Part shown: piece after piece, positions 1 to 7,548 of the stretch
Layout of the letters: each line of letters opens with the position of its first letter
How positions within the stretch are numbered: the stretch's first letter is position 1
Source: JAPLMW01 sp964619675
GTDB taxonomy: Bacteria; Planctomycetota; Phycisphaerae; Sedimentisphaerales; UBA12454
NCBI GenBank assembly: GCA_964619675.1
Contig: CAZUEO010000008.1
Coordinates: 12,303 to 76,302, forward strand
DNA length: 64,000 nt
Direction of reading: 5' to 3'
The notes under the pieces: generated by a model
The model's input: only the letters and a program-made list of their open reading frames with translations
Told to the model about the DNA's origin: nothing
Databases searched by the model: none
Program-made: the position numbers and the translations under genes

Positions 1-441
1 GGTCATAATCGAAGATAGGAATTTAGCAAATGCATCTGTTGCCCCGAGTTTAATGAAGGTGCGAAAAAGCTCTGACGATGTAATGGATGGGTAGCAATCC
101 TGTATGTCACGCGTTACTGCAAATTTAGCACCACAGTGAGGTTTTGCACTGGTAAACGATGATCGACCAGGCACTCCTCCATGAGCAGCCGGATGATGTT
201 TAATGTTCCTCGAAAGGATTTTTGCCATTCGCCTGAGTAATTTTTTGTATTCTGGTTTTGGCGCATCTATGTCCCTGAAACCTCCGCTGGATTTCGGTTG
301 GGGGCGCGTTGGTTTATACATTGCGGTAGTATCCCCTGCCAATTTCCACAGCAAACTCGCGGGGGCTTTGCATTCTTCAGCAAGCCACTCAACTGTCATT
401 CCATCTAAGGGTTGCTTAACATTCCTGTTACTTAACCGCAT
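1..441 (-). CDS. Reverse transcriptase, N-terminal part (retron-type), cut by window edge
   Basis: The frame is open from an ATG at 441 down to base 1 (147 codons) and continues beyond the window. Residues 43-62 (KPTRPQPKSSGGFRDIDAPK) match the start of the RT fold, followed by HPAAHGGVPGRSSFTSAKPH (83-102) and RDIQDCYPSI (111-120), which carries the first catalytic Asp (D112). SAKPH resembles the NAxxH motif of retron RTs except for the first Asn. The start has AAGGA six bases upstream and overlaps the XRE gene by 14 bases, so the two are coupled. The YxDD motif and thumb lie outside the window, so activity cannot be judged. Assignment to RT is firm; to retron rests on the upstream RNA-like element. 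Confidence 0.87.
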   Translation of the reverse strand, partial: MRLSNRNVKQPLDGMTVEWLAEECKAPASLLWKLAGDTTAMYKPTRPQPKSSGGFRDIDAPKPEYKKLLRRMAKILSRNIKHHPAAHGGVPGRSSFTSAKPHCGAKFAVTRDIQDCYPSITSSELFRTFIKLGATDAFAKFLSSIMT

Positions 442-739
442 CTTTAATCCTTTTTTCAAAATCTTCCATCTGATTTAGGATAGAAATAAGACGACTTGTT
501 AAATCGTTGCTACTATTCAGGGAACTACCGGAACCAGACCCGATTAAAAAGAATATATCTGCCGGAATATTTAGAGCTTCTGAGAGTCGTTTAATTACAT
601 CGAGGGACGGAGTACGTTTATCAGCCTCAACCAAGCTCAGATAAGGGGTACTTATCCGAGCTTCGGATGCTAAAAAACCGAGAGATTTTTTATTTGCTTC
701 TCTGATTATCTTAATAGCCCTGCCAACGGTAACTGGCAT
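428..739 (-). CDS. XRE-family helix-turn-helix protein of the retron locus
   Basis: A 103-residue protein with a classic XRE/Cro helix-turn-helix at about residues 6-65 (GRAIKIIREANKKSLGFLA, then STPYLSLVEADKRTPSLDVI and a leucine-rich closing helix). The C-terminal 35 residues are Ser/Asn-rich and then helical, perhaps for dimerisation. AAGGAG lies shortly upstream of the ATG. Its 3' end overlaps the reverse transcriptase start, and it follows the 99-residue gene by 54 bases. It may repress the locus or be an accessory protein of the retron; small HTH proteins are known partners in one retron type. A DNA-binding role is known for the family; the target is unknown. Confidence 0.88.
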   Translation of the reverse strand: MPVTVGRAIKIIREANKKSLGFLASEARISTPYLSLVEADKRTPSLDVIKRLSEALNIPADIFFLIGSGSGSSLNSSNDLTSRLISILNQMEDFEKRIKDAVK

Positions 740-769
740 AACAAGCTCCTTAAAAACAGTCTAAAGAAA

Positions 770-788
770 CGTGTTTTGCAAAAACACG
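770..788 (-). terminator. Perfect 8-bp hairpin between the 99-aa gene and the XRE gene
   Basis: CGTGTTTT and AAAACACG are separated by a 3-base loop. Read on the minus strand the stem is followed by TTTCTTT, so it could be a weak terminator that lowers XRE/RT expression relative to the upstream RNA and 99-aa gene. As a perfect dyad 31 bases before the XRE start it could equally be that protein's operator. The sequence does not decide between them. Confidence 0.45.
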
Positions 789-793
789 CCATG

Positions 794-1093
794 TCAAGAT
801 GCGAGAATACAAGTCAATTTATGTTCAAGTTTCTCGAGCATTAACTCAAGCAACTCAACCATAATGATTGCGTCCGCCGCTTGTAAATTAGCAGTATGTG
901 AGGCAATCACCTCAATAGTCCTTGCTAATTTAACAGCGTCATCTATATTTCCCCAAGCTTTTTTGCCAAAAGCCTTCTCATTTTTCTTGAGAAGTTTACG
1001 AATGTGTATGGCTTTAGATTCAATAGCCTTTATAACATTCGTTGGCTTTAGAAAAGCCTGTTGACGATTGGAGTTTACATTTTTATCTGACAT
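794..1093 (-). CDS. Unknown 99-aa helical protein in the retron locus
   Basis: I do not recognise the family. The 99-residue product is basic at the N-terminus (Lys-rich at residues 22-46) and predicted helical, with a leucine-rich amphipathic C-terminal helix (MVELLELMLEKLEHKL). It has no signal peptide or membrane segment. The start codon at 1093 has AGGAG eight bases upstream. It lies directly downstream of the hairpin-rich element and upstream of the XRE and RT genes on the same strand, so it is a candidate accessory or effector protein of the retron. The function is unknown. Confidence 0.7.
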   Translation of the reverse strand: MSDKNVNSNRQQAFLKPTNVIKAIESKAIHIRKLLKKNEKAFGKKAWGNIDDAVKLARTIEVIASHTANLQAADAIIMVELLELMLEKLEHKLTCILAS

Positions 1094-1123
1094 AAAAAAC
1101 TCCTATCTGATAAAATATTCTCC

Positions 1124-1359
1124 ATGCTTTATCGGGAGGAGAACGCCTCCTACCGTGGGGAAACCATCATGGCCAGAGGATATAGTGCACCAAACTCACT
1201 CACCTCAGGTTTCTTAACTGAAATACAGGGGCCACGTGTCTTTAGGTGCACCACGACCACCTGGGACCTGAAGCAAACATTTGCGCCGCTTCAGTTATCT
1301 GTCTGCCGGAGCAGACAGCAAAATGGAGATCCAATCGAACTGACTTTTGGCTAAAGCAT
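1124..1359 (-). ncRNA. Candidate retron msr-msd RNA
   Basis: On the minus strand this 236-nt stretch begins ATGCTTTA (1359-1352) and ends TAAAGCAT (1131-1124), a perfect 8-bp inverted repeat like the a1/a2 arms of retron RNAs. The first arm is followed by GC, giving TTTAGC, like the TTAGC where the branching G sits in retron Ec86. Inside are successive hairpins: CTGTCTGC/GCAGACAG with a 4-base loop (1299-1318), CTGAAGC/GCTTCAG (1268-1294), a longer imperfect stem around 1226-1267, and GGAGG/CCTCC (1135-1150). A sigma-70 promoter lies just upstream and an RT gene downstream. Boundaries come from the inverted repeat only. Confidence 0.72.
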
Positions 1360-1384
1360 TATTCATTTTCCAAAGAACGGTCGG

Positions 1385-1413
1385 ACTCTATCATATAATT
1401 AGCCCTTTGTCAA
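1385..1413 (-). promoter_or_regulatory. Sigma-70-type promoter of the retron locus
   Basis: On the minus strand TTGACA (1413-1408) and TAGAGT (1390-1385) are spaced by 17 bases. Transcription would start near 1378, about 19 bases before the first arm of the candidate retron RNA. Confidence 0.6.
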
Positions 1414-1635
1414 CAGTAGATAAAAAATTATCCAATATATTGTAAAATTTTCTTAACTAAATCTATACATCTGGGGCTATACTGGTTATTGTATATCTTT
1501 AAATATGCAAAAATGATAGATAAGCGGGGGAAAACCACATTTTTAGAGGAATAAAGACCCTTTTAAAACCCTGCACCACGGGGGTGCAGGCTAATCAGAA
1601 AAATCCACATTTCTATTAAAAAAAGCGGGTTTCTC
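1414..1635. other. Intergenic, AT-rich, no gene seen
   Basis: I see no convincing reading frame. The only structure is a dyad CCTGCACC/GGTGCAGG at 1570-1590 with a 5-base loop. It has no clear T-run on either strand and may be a repeat remnant. Confidence 0.4.
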
Positions 1636-1664
1636 TTGACTTTTAGTTGTAAATATAATAAAAT
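1636..1664 (+). promoter_or_regulatory. Promoter of the first HNH endonuclease gene
   Basis: TTGACT (1636-1641) and TAAAAT (1659-1664) with 17-base spacing, 65 bases before the ATG at 1729. The second HNH locus has a comparable promoter ahead of its small upstream gene. Confidence 0.6.
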
Positions 1665-1728
1665 ATAGATATTATTATGTGAACGGTGAACAGTAGAGAG
1701 GTGAGCAAACGAAAAAGGACAAAAAAAG

Positions 1729-2358
1729 ATGATAACGAAAAAAATCAATTACCTGATGTTCAAGGTTCGAGGCCGGATAATCAAGGTTGACCCGGATATC
1801 TATTATAAAATTTTTAACCCCGGACACGAACGGCCTAATAAAAGATACAACGGTGATATTTCCACAATGCGGATTTGCGGCGACGGCTACCCGATAATAG
1901 TCCGCAGAACAGAGACGAAATCATTAAGGCATACCGTTCTTTCGCGATTTATAATGGACGCCAAAAAAGGCCAGCTCGTTGACCATAGAAACAGAGACCC
2001 GCTCGATAACCGAAGAGAAAATTTGCGGATTGTAACGCCAAGACAAAACTGCCTGAATAAAAGATGTAAAAATGAAACAGGATTTGTCGGCGTTTGTATT
2101 CGACACAAAAGGGGCAAAAACTACTGCAGGGCACAATTTTTGAAAAGCAATGGTAAAAAATCGTCATTTCAACTGCCTGACAGCCCACAGAACCGAATCA
2201 TCGCGGCTTTTGCCCGCGATAAGTTCGTATTAGAGGCAGGAGAAGAAGAATACGCGCCGCTGAATTTTCCGTGCTGGAAATATGAGCCTTTCAGAAGCTA
2301 TTTGTTAGAAGAAGATTTTAATAAATATAAAAGGAAGCGAAGTAAGGAAAAATCGTGA
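1729..2358 (+). CDS. Stand-alone HNH endonuclease with AP2-like domain (copy 1)
   Basis: A 209-residue protein. The HNH core lies at about residues 83-110: VDH (D85, H86), then DPLDNRRENLR (N94, N98), as in HNH_3 homing-type nucleases. It is followed by an AP2-like DNA-binding region at about 115-165 (TGFVGVCIRHKRGKNYCRAQF) and a basic C-terminus. It probably cuts or nicks double-stranded DNA and belongs to the free-standing mobile nucleases of phage and bacterial genomes. A related gene lies at 19979-20704 with the same order and many identical motifs (FVDHINRNPLDNRR and EEEYAPLNFP). No intron or intein is visible around it. Confidence 0.88.
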   Translation: MITKKINYLMFKVRGRIIKVDPDIYYKIFNPGHERPNKRYNGDISTMRICGDGYPIIVRRTETKSLRHTVLSRFIMDAKKGQLVDHRNRDPLDNRRENLRIVTPRQNCLNKRCKNETGFVGVCIRHKRGKNYCRAQFLKSNGKKSSFQLPDSPQNRIIAAFARDKFVLEAGEEEYAPLNFPCWKYEPFRSYLLEEDFNKYKRKRSKEKS

Positions 2359-2377
2359 AACGGTGGCGGTTGCGGAA

Positions 2378-2419
2378 GAAAACGGCATCAGGAACCGTTT
2401 TCAGCCTGGCTGCTGAAAA
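2378..2419. terminator. Alternative hairpins between convergent genes
   Basis: GAAAACGG/CCGTTTTC (2378-2385 with 2395-2402) and TTTTCAGC/GCTGAAAA (2398-2405 with 2412-2419) share bases and exclude one another. They lie between the HNH gene and the converging cstA gene and could end transcription from either side, though no long T-run follows. A 17-base motif at 2358-2374 recurs upstream of the second HNH gene (19779-19795, 15 of 17 identical). Confidence 0.35.
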
Positions 2420-2454
2420 GGGCAGACAGTGAAACGATAAACGGCTCTGTAAGA

Positions 2455-4089
2455 TTAACTAATGAGCAGGATTTTTCTCACTGCCCTGAAGGCCTCGAAA
2501 ATCAAAATAACCGCAAGCAGCAAAAGCACTGCTGCAATGATACCGACCGGAGAAAGTCGGTATTTTTTCAGCAGCAGAATCAGGCTCCAAATCGTCATAA
2601 TGCTCATAAAGACCATCGGGATGAGCACAAAAAACGATTTTTTGCCGTTTTTCCTGAGCCATACGGCAATAACCAATAATACCAAACCTGCCAATAGCTG
2701 ATTCGTAGCGCCGAAGACCGGCCAAATTATTTTCCAGGCAGGTATTAAATTGCCGTCAGGGTCCTTAAGAGTTATAAGCACAAATATCGTCGGTAAAGCC
2801 AGCGTGGCAAGCGTGGACAGGGCCCGCCAGCGGATGCCTTTAAGCTCAAAAAATTCTTCAAAAACGTATCGGCCCAGCCTTGTAGCGGTATCCAGAGTTG
2901 TAAGAATGAAAGTGGACAGAGCAAGCAATCCAAAGGAAAAACCGAGCTTTTGCGGCAGCCCGAACACCGACAAAAATTTGCTCATAGCGGTACCGAAAAT
3001 TACCAAAGGCGCCTTAGTAATAAGCGGATTGTCTTTTGCCACCATAGCTACGGCAATCAAAGCTATGACGGCTATAATCCCTTCTATCAGCATAGAACCG
3101 TAAGCGACGGGTTTCGCATCAGATTCTTTGTCTAATTGTTTTGAACTTGTCCCGGAGGCAACTATGGCGTGAAAACCTGAACAGGCGCCGCAGGCCACCG
3201 TGATAAACAAAATCGGCAGCAGCGGGCCCAGCTGCGGGCTGGTCCAGCCGGTAAAGGCAGGATAGGCCACAGAAAATCCGCCAAACAGTATTCCCACAAA
3301 CCCGCCTATTACCGAGGCATAAAGTAAAAAGCTCGATAAATAATCCCTCGGCTGTAATAAAATCCACACCGGTATTACAGAAGCAACAAAACAATAAAAA
3401 ACCAGCAGCAAATCCCATGTCTTTGCAGGATCGCCGCCAAAAACTATCGGGATTCTGTCAGCGGATAAAGGCATTTTCTGCCCCAGCCATACACATACGA
3501 ATACCAGAGGGACAAAAATCAGCGATGACCATAATATGGACAATTTTAATCGATAGACAAAAAATCCGAAAATAACCGCCAACGCGATAAACATAACTGC
3601 GGAAGTAGCCACACCTCCATCTGCCACAAAGGTGGCTGCAGTTAAATCGGTGAATACCGTCAGAACATATATAAGTGACAGCCAGATAAAAACCAAAAAA
3701 AGCTTATACGCCACAGGCGACATATATTCTTTGGCGATTTCGGCAATAGAACGGGCCTTATGGCGTATGGAAGCAATTAACGTGGAAAAATCGTGTACGC
3801 CTCCGATAAAGATAGCGCCGATAACAATCCAGAGAAGAACGGGAAACCAGCCGAAGGCAATTGACGCAATTATCGGCCCGATTACAGGCGCGGCGCCGGC
3901 AATTGACGAAAAATGGTGCCCCAGCAGAATTGCCCTGCGGGCCGGAACCCGGTCTATACCATCGTAGTCGGTATGGCTCGGTGTCAGGCGGTTATCATCC
4001 ACCTCATACCGCTTTTCCAGAAATCTGCCATAAACAAAATAAGCAATTAAAAACAATACAAAAGCAGATAAGAGAACTGCTATTAACAT
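2455..4089 (-). CDS. cstA: CstA-family carbon starvation / peptide-pyruvate transporter
   Basis: A polytopic membrane protein of 544 residues with about 14-16 hydrophobic segments. The CstA signature runs from the N-terminus: GRFLEKRYEVDDNRLTP, then VPARRAILLGHHFSSIAGAA (48-67), PVIGPIIASIAFGWFPVLLW and GGVHDFSTLIASIRHKARSI. Later ATNQLLAGLVLLVIAVWLRK also fits the family. CstA proteins take up peptides or pyruvate across the inner membrane during carbon starvation. At 544 residues it is shorter than the roughly 700-residue E. coli protein and resembles the compact CstA forms of anaerobes. The substrate is not readable from sequence. It follows the LOG-family gene by 40 bases. Confidence 0.93.
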   Translation of the reverse strand: MLIAVLLSAFVLFLIAYFVYGRFLEKRYEVDDNRLTPSHTDYDGIDRVPARRAILLGHHFSSIAGAAPVIGPIIASIAFGWFPVLLWIVIGAIFIGGVHDFSTLIASIRHKARSIAEIAKEYMSPVAYKLFLVFIWLSLIYVLTVFTDLTAATFVADGGVATSAVMFIALAVIFGFFVYRLKLSILWSSLIFVPLVFVCVWLGQKMPLSADRIPIVFGGDPAKTWDLLLVFYCFVASVIPVWILLQPRDYLSSFLLYASVIGGFVGILFGGFSVAYPAFTGWTSPQLGPLLPILFITVACGACSGFHAIVASGTSSKQLDKESDAKPVAYGSMLIEGIIAVIALIAVAMVAKDNPLITKAPLVIFGTAMSKFLSVFGLPQKLGFSFGLLALSTFILTTLDTATRLGRYVFEEFFELKGIRWRALSTLATLALPTIFVLITLKDPDGNLIPAWKIIWPVFGATNQLLAGLVLLVIAVWLRKNGKKSFFVLIPMVFMSIMTIWSLILLLKKYRLSPVGIIAAVLLLLAVILIFEAFRAVRKILLIS

Positions 4090-4129
4090 ATTACGGCGCT
4101 CCTAAAATAGCGGCCCTGTACACAAAAAT

Positions 4130-4846
4130 TTATTCTTTGTAGGAGTCTTTGATTTTCTTAAGGCCGCTCGGCTCCTGCAGGCCGCCTTTTTTGCCGGATT
4201 TGCAAAAATCAATAATAACATCAGCGGCTTTTTGCGGGTCGTCATAAATTGAAAATACCTTCAAATCATCGGTGTCCATATATTTATTCTTGTGCAGCAT
4301 CTGGGTTTCCATCCATTCAACAAGGCCTAACCAGTATTCGCTGCCCATAAGAATCACAGGAAAATAAGCCTGCTTTAGGGTCTGAATCAGCATAATAGCT
4401 TCCGTAAATTCGTCCAGTGTGCCGAAACCGCCGGGGAAGACTATAAATCCGTTGGCGTATTTGAGGAACATTACTTTTCTGCAGAAAAAGTATCTGAAGT
4501 GCAGCGAAAGGTTCTGATAAGTGTTTGGAACCTGCTCAAGAGCCATTTCGATGTTCAGGCCGATGCTTTTGCCGCCTGCCTGAGCGGCGCCTTTGTTTGC
4601 GGCTTCCATTATCCCGCCGCCGCCGCCGGTGATAATCGCAAAGCCGGCTTTTGCCAAAATGCCAGCCGTTTTTTCCGCAAGTTTGTAATATTTATCCTCA
4701 GGTTTAGCCCTTGCCGAGCCGTAAATCGATACGGCCGGCCCGACCGTCGCAAGCTCTTCAAAGCCTTCGACAAACTCAGCCATTATCCTGAATATCCGCC
4801 AGGTCTCTTCAGCCGCAACGCCAAATCTTGCTATTTTTTCATCCAT
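4130..4846 (-). CDS. LOG-family (TIGR00730) nucleoside-monophosphate phosphoribohydrolase-like protein
   Basis: A 238-residue Rossmann-fold protein with the two signatures of the LOG/lysine decarboxylase-like family: GGGGGIMEAANKGA at 74-87 and PGGFGTLDE at 138-146. Family members hydrolyse the N-glycosidic bond of (cytokinin) nucleoside 5'-monophosphates; bacterial ones likely salvage or detoxify modified AMP. The protein has an N-terminal helical extension of about 35 residues. It sits 15 bases downstream of nth and 40 bases upstream of cstA on the same strand, so co-transcription is likely. The physiological substrate here is unknown. Confidence 0.88.
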   Translation of the reverse strand: MDEKIARFGVAAEETWRIFRIMAEFVEGFEELATVGPAVSIYGSARAKPEDKYYKLAEKTAGILAKAGFAIITGGGGGIMEAANKGAAQAGGKSIGLNIEMALEQVPNTYQNLSLHFRYFFCRKVMFLKYANGFIVFPGGFGTLDEFTEAIMLIQTLKQAYFPVILMGSEYWLGLVEWMETQMLHKNKYMDTDDLKVFSIYDDPQKAADVIIDFCKSGKKGGLQEPSGLKKIKDSYKE

Positions 4847-4861
4847 TTTATTACTTCTCCA

Positions 4862-5530
4862 TTACCATAGTTTTGGATTATTCGCAGCCGGGCAGTGCCT
4901 TGCTATCGGGCAGCTTCCGCAATCCGGCCTGCGAGCCTTGCATACATTCCTGCCGTGAAATATAAGCAAATGACTGAAAAGTGTCCAGTTTTCCTTCGGC
5001 ACTATTTCCATAAGGTCAAACTCGAGCTTTTCCGCATCATTTGTGTTTTTTGAAAGCGCAAGTCTTCCGGATAGTCTGATTACGTGCGTATCGCAAACGA
5101 TGCCGGCAATGCCGAACGCATTGCCTAAAACCACATTTGCCGTTTTCCTGCCCACGCCGCTCAGCGTTAAAAGCTCATCCATCGCGTGCGGCACTTTGCC
5201 GCCAAACTCGTCAATTATCTTTTTGCAGGCGTTTTTTATATTGAGCGCCTTGTTGCGATAAAAGCCCGTGCTTTTTATGTCCTGCTCAATTTCGGCAAGC
5301 GGCACATCTGCCCAGTCTTTTACCGTCCTGTATTTTTTAAAAAGCGTCTTCGTTACGATATTGACCCTCACATCGGTGCACTGTGCGGAAAGTATCGTCG
5401 CGATAAGGAGCTGCAGCGGGTTAGTATGCTCAAGAGCGCATCTCGCATCAGGATAAGTCTTCTTCAATATCGGCCAAATCGCCCTGACACGCTCTTTTGC
5501 TTTTTGCTTGTCTATTTTCTGCTTAGCCAT
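4862..5530 (-). CDS. nth: Endonuclease III (DNA glycosylase/AP lyase)
   Basis: A 222-residue base-excision repair enzyme that removes oxidised pyrimidines and cuts abasic sites. The helix-hairpin-helix LSGVGRKTANVVLGNAFG (123-140) carries the catalytic Lys (K129), and the catalytic Asp is D147 in VCDTHVIRL. The C-terminal 4Fe-4S cluster ligands C197, C204, C207 and C213 have the classic C-x6-C-x2-C-x5-C spacing. The length is typical. Its start overlaps the end of the GH97 gene by 19 bases, so it is coupled to an unrelated function. Confidence 0.97.
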   Translation of the reverse strand: MAKQKIDKQKAKERVRAIWPILKKTYPDARCALEHTNPLQLLIATILSAQCTDVRVNIVTKTLFKKYRTVKDWADVPLAEIEQDIKSTGFYRNKALNIKNACKKIIDEFGGKVPHAMDELLTLSGVGRKTANVVLGNAFGIAGIVCDTHVIRLSGRLALSKNTNDAEKLEFDLMEIVPKENWTLFSHLLIFHGRNVCKARRPDCGSCPIARHCPAANNPKLW

Positions 5531-7548
5531 ATCACAAAACCGCCGTAAGGCTTTAACTCTATGAGATTATCGAAAGAATCAATCGACTCAAGAGATTTTT
5601 TAATAAAACTTCTGTCGGCACCGTCGGTAATCAGAATACCGTTCCATTCGCCGTCGCCAATGAAAGATGAATCAATGTTCAGTTTTTGCCGGCTGCCCTG
5701 ACCGTTAATGCCTGCAATATACCACATATTTCCGTTTCTGCGGGCTAAAACAACGTACTTGCCGGGATAGCCTTCTAAAAATCTGGTCTGGTCCCATGCT
5801 GCGGGAACTTTCTGCAGAAATTCCTTCACAAAATCGCTCATTAACTGCATCTCATCCGGCACAAGACCGAAATGCTGTATACCGGACTCAAAAATCACCG
5901 ATAGCGCCAATTCAAACGCAGGCAATGTTCGTAATTTTGAGTTACGTATCGCCGGGTTAAAAACCACAGGTGTAAAATCCATCGAGCCGATGACATTGCG
6001 AGTGAAAGGCAGGATACAGCAGTGCTGCGGCGCCAGGTCGGCATTACGCTGGTCAAAGGTGATATACTCCATACCCTTGACTGCCTCCATCGAAACTAAA
6101 TTAGGATACGTCCGCTGCCAGCCGCGGGGAATCGTCGAGCCATGGCAGTTAACTAAAATAGCGAAGTCCGCAGCGTCTCTCAAAATATCTAAATAAAGCT
6201 TCATCGTCGCCTGCTTGTCGCCGCCGAAGAAATCTATCTTGACGCCTTTGACGCCCATCTTCCGCAACCGAGCAAACTCCTGCCGACGAACAGTTCTTTC
6301 ATCCATACGATTCTTCGGTGTCATCGGGGCATTGTTCCATTGGCCGTTGGAATTATACCAGAGAATAATACCGACATTCTTTTGGCTCGCCTTGCGAACT
6401 ATATCAGCCATTTTTTCATAGCCGATACTTTTATCCCAATTAGCATCGATAAGGACATATTCCCAGTGCATCTGGGATGCGAAATCGATGAACTTTTCAA
6501 TAGTTTGCGGGTTGGCACTGTCATCGCCATAGCGCAGCCAGTGCCAAGCCGCCCTGCCGGGCCTGACAAAACTGGTATCACTCAATTTGCAGGGCGCCGC
6601 AACGTCCGTCATCAGAGTTGACCGGACAATAGTATCCAGCGTCCCGATGATTAATACGCGCCAGGGCGATTTAAACGGCAACTGAATTTGCGGGCAGGCA
6701 GCATCGATTTGGCCGCGATGCTCTTTTGGATGCGGAAAAGCAATTCGATAGACGCCGCCGTTTGAATCATCGGCAAGCCGCACCCCGCAATATGACTCAT
6801 CAACGTCACTGTCGCAAATTAAAACCCAGGCGCCGCCGGATGTCTTGAACAGCGCCGGCAAACACCAGCCCGCACCAGTTGGCGAAGGCCCGCCGACAGG
6901 TTTTTCAGCTTCGTAATGCTCCTCATAAGAAGGCTGCGTCTGCTGCCAGCCGCTTTTGCCCGCCTGCATCGGATGCAGCCGGCAAAGCGTATCTGCGGCA
7001 AATGCAAAAGATGTTTTCTCCTGTTCGATAGAGCAGGTCTTTTGTGAAACCTGCCCGAATGCATAACGAAAAGCAAGGCCGTCATTGGAGACCTGAAAGA
7101 TAATGTCCATCGTTTCACCGGCGCTGTTTTCAAGCGTAAAGACCCTGCGCACAGCTTCATATACGCAGTGTTTTCTCTTGCCGAGCGGCATATCGTAACT
7201 GTCCTTAACAACCTGCGGTTTGGAAGCTTTGACGAGAGTCAGCTTTTCAGAAAACGAACTGTCGCTGCGAACCAGGCCCAACGCGGATGGTTTGATAATT
7301 TCCCTGCCGCCAAGCCGCACTGCATACAGCACCCTGCCGCGCTTATCCGTAAGGAAAGTTACCTCTATCTTTTTATCAGGACTGGAAATTTTACGAGACC
7401 TCGATGTGCACCCCGTCAAAAACAAAACCCCACCAATACTTATCAGAATAAAATAATTGTTTAGCCGTCGCCGCAGCGGCGACGCGTCATTGCGAGGAGC
7501 ACAGCGACGAAGCAATCTCAATATCCTATCTAAAATGCTAATCTTCAT
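5512..7548 (-). CDS. Glycoside hydrolase family 97, retaining type, lipoprotein
   Basis: A 678-residue secreted glycosidase. After a hydrophobic stretch (FILISIGGVLFLTGC) comes a lipobox Cys, then the GH97 N-terminal beta-sandwich and a TIM barrel. D439 in VKIDFFGGDK and E488 in SMEAVKGME fit the nucleophile and acid/base of the retaining alpha-galactosidase branch rather than the inverting SusB branch. The start ATG overlaps the dsbD stop (ATGA). The first 30 or so residues (LLRRCAPRNDASPLRRR) are encoded by a palindromic intergenic repeat, so the signal peptide has a basic repeat-derived extension. The family assignment is firm; galactosidase activity is inferred. Confidence 0.88.
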   Translation of the reverse strand: MKISILDRILRLLRRCAPRNDASPLRRRLNNYFILISIGGVLFLTGCTSRSRKISSPDKKIEVTFLTDKRGRVLYAVRLGGREIIKPSALGLVRSDSSFSEKLTLVKASKPQVVKDSYDMPLGKRKHCVYEAVRRVFTLENSAGETMDIIFQVSNDGLAFRYAFGQVSQKTCSIEQEKTSFAFAADTLCRLHPMQAGKSGWQQTQPSYEEHYEAEKPVGGPSPTGAGWCLPALFKTSGGAWVLICDSDVDESYCGVRLADDSNGGVYRIAFPHPKEHRGQIDAACPQIQLPFKSPWRVLIIGTLDTIVRSTLMTDVAAPCKLSDTSFVRPGRAAWHWLRYGDDSANPQTIEKFIDFASQMHWEYVLIDANWDKSIGYEKMADIVRKASQKNVGIILWYNSNGQWNNAPMTPKNRMDERTVRRQEFARLRKMGVKGVKIDFFGGDKQATMKLYLDILRDAADFAILVNCHGSTIPRGWQRTYPNLVSMEAVKGMEYITFDQRNADLAPQHCCILPFTRNVIGSMDFTPVVFNPAIRNSKLRTLPAFELALSVIFESGIQHFGLVPDEMQLMSDFVKEFLQKVPAAWDQTRFLEGYPGKYVVLARRNGNMWYIAGINGQGSRQKLNIDSSFIGDGEWNGILITDGADRSFIKKSLESIDSFDNLIELKPYGGFVIWLSRK
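7467..7520. repeat. Palindromic repeat inside the GH97 gene start
   Basis: GTCGCCGC/GCGGCGAC (7467-7483, 1-base loop) is followed by a common dispersed repeat (GCGAGGAGCACAGCGACGAA and flanks, 7491-7510). It is read in frame as the N-terminal extension of the GH97 precursor. Repeats of this sequence type occur between genes in many environmental bacteria. Confidence 0.65.

Noticed and set aside
1124..1354. Plus-strand open frame of 76 codons over the retron RNA
   Set aside because: No ribosome site, no family resemblance, and it spans several perfect hairpins that are better explained as RNA structure on the other strand.
1729..2358. Homing endonuclease inside a group I intron or intein
   Set aside because: No split host gene or intron core is visible on either side; the same holds for the copy at 19979.
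4499..4870. Plus-strand frame of 123 codons
   Set aside because: A shadow of the LOG-family gene, which carries clear motifs on the minus strand.
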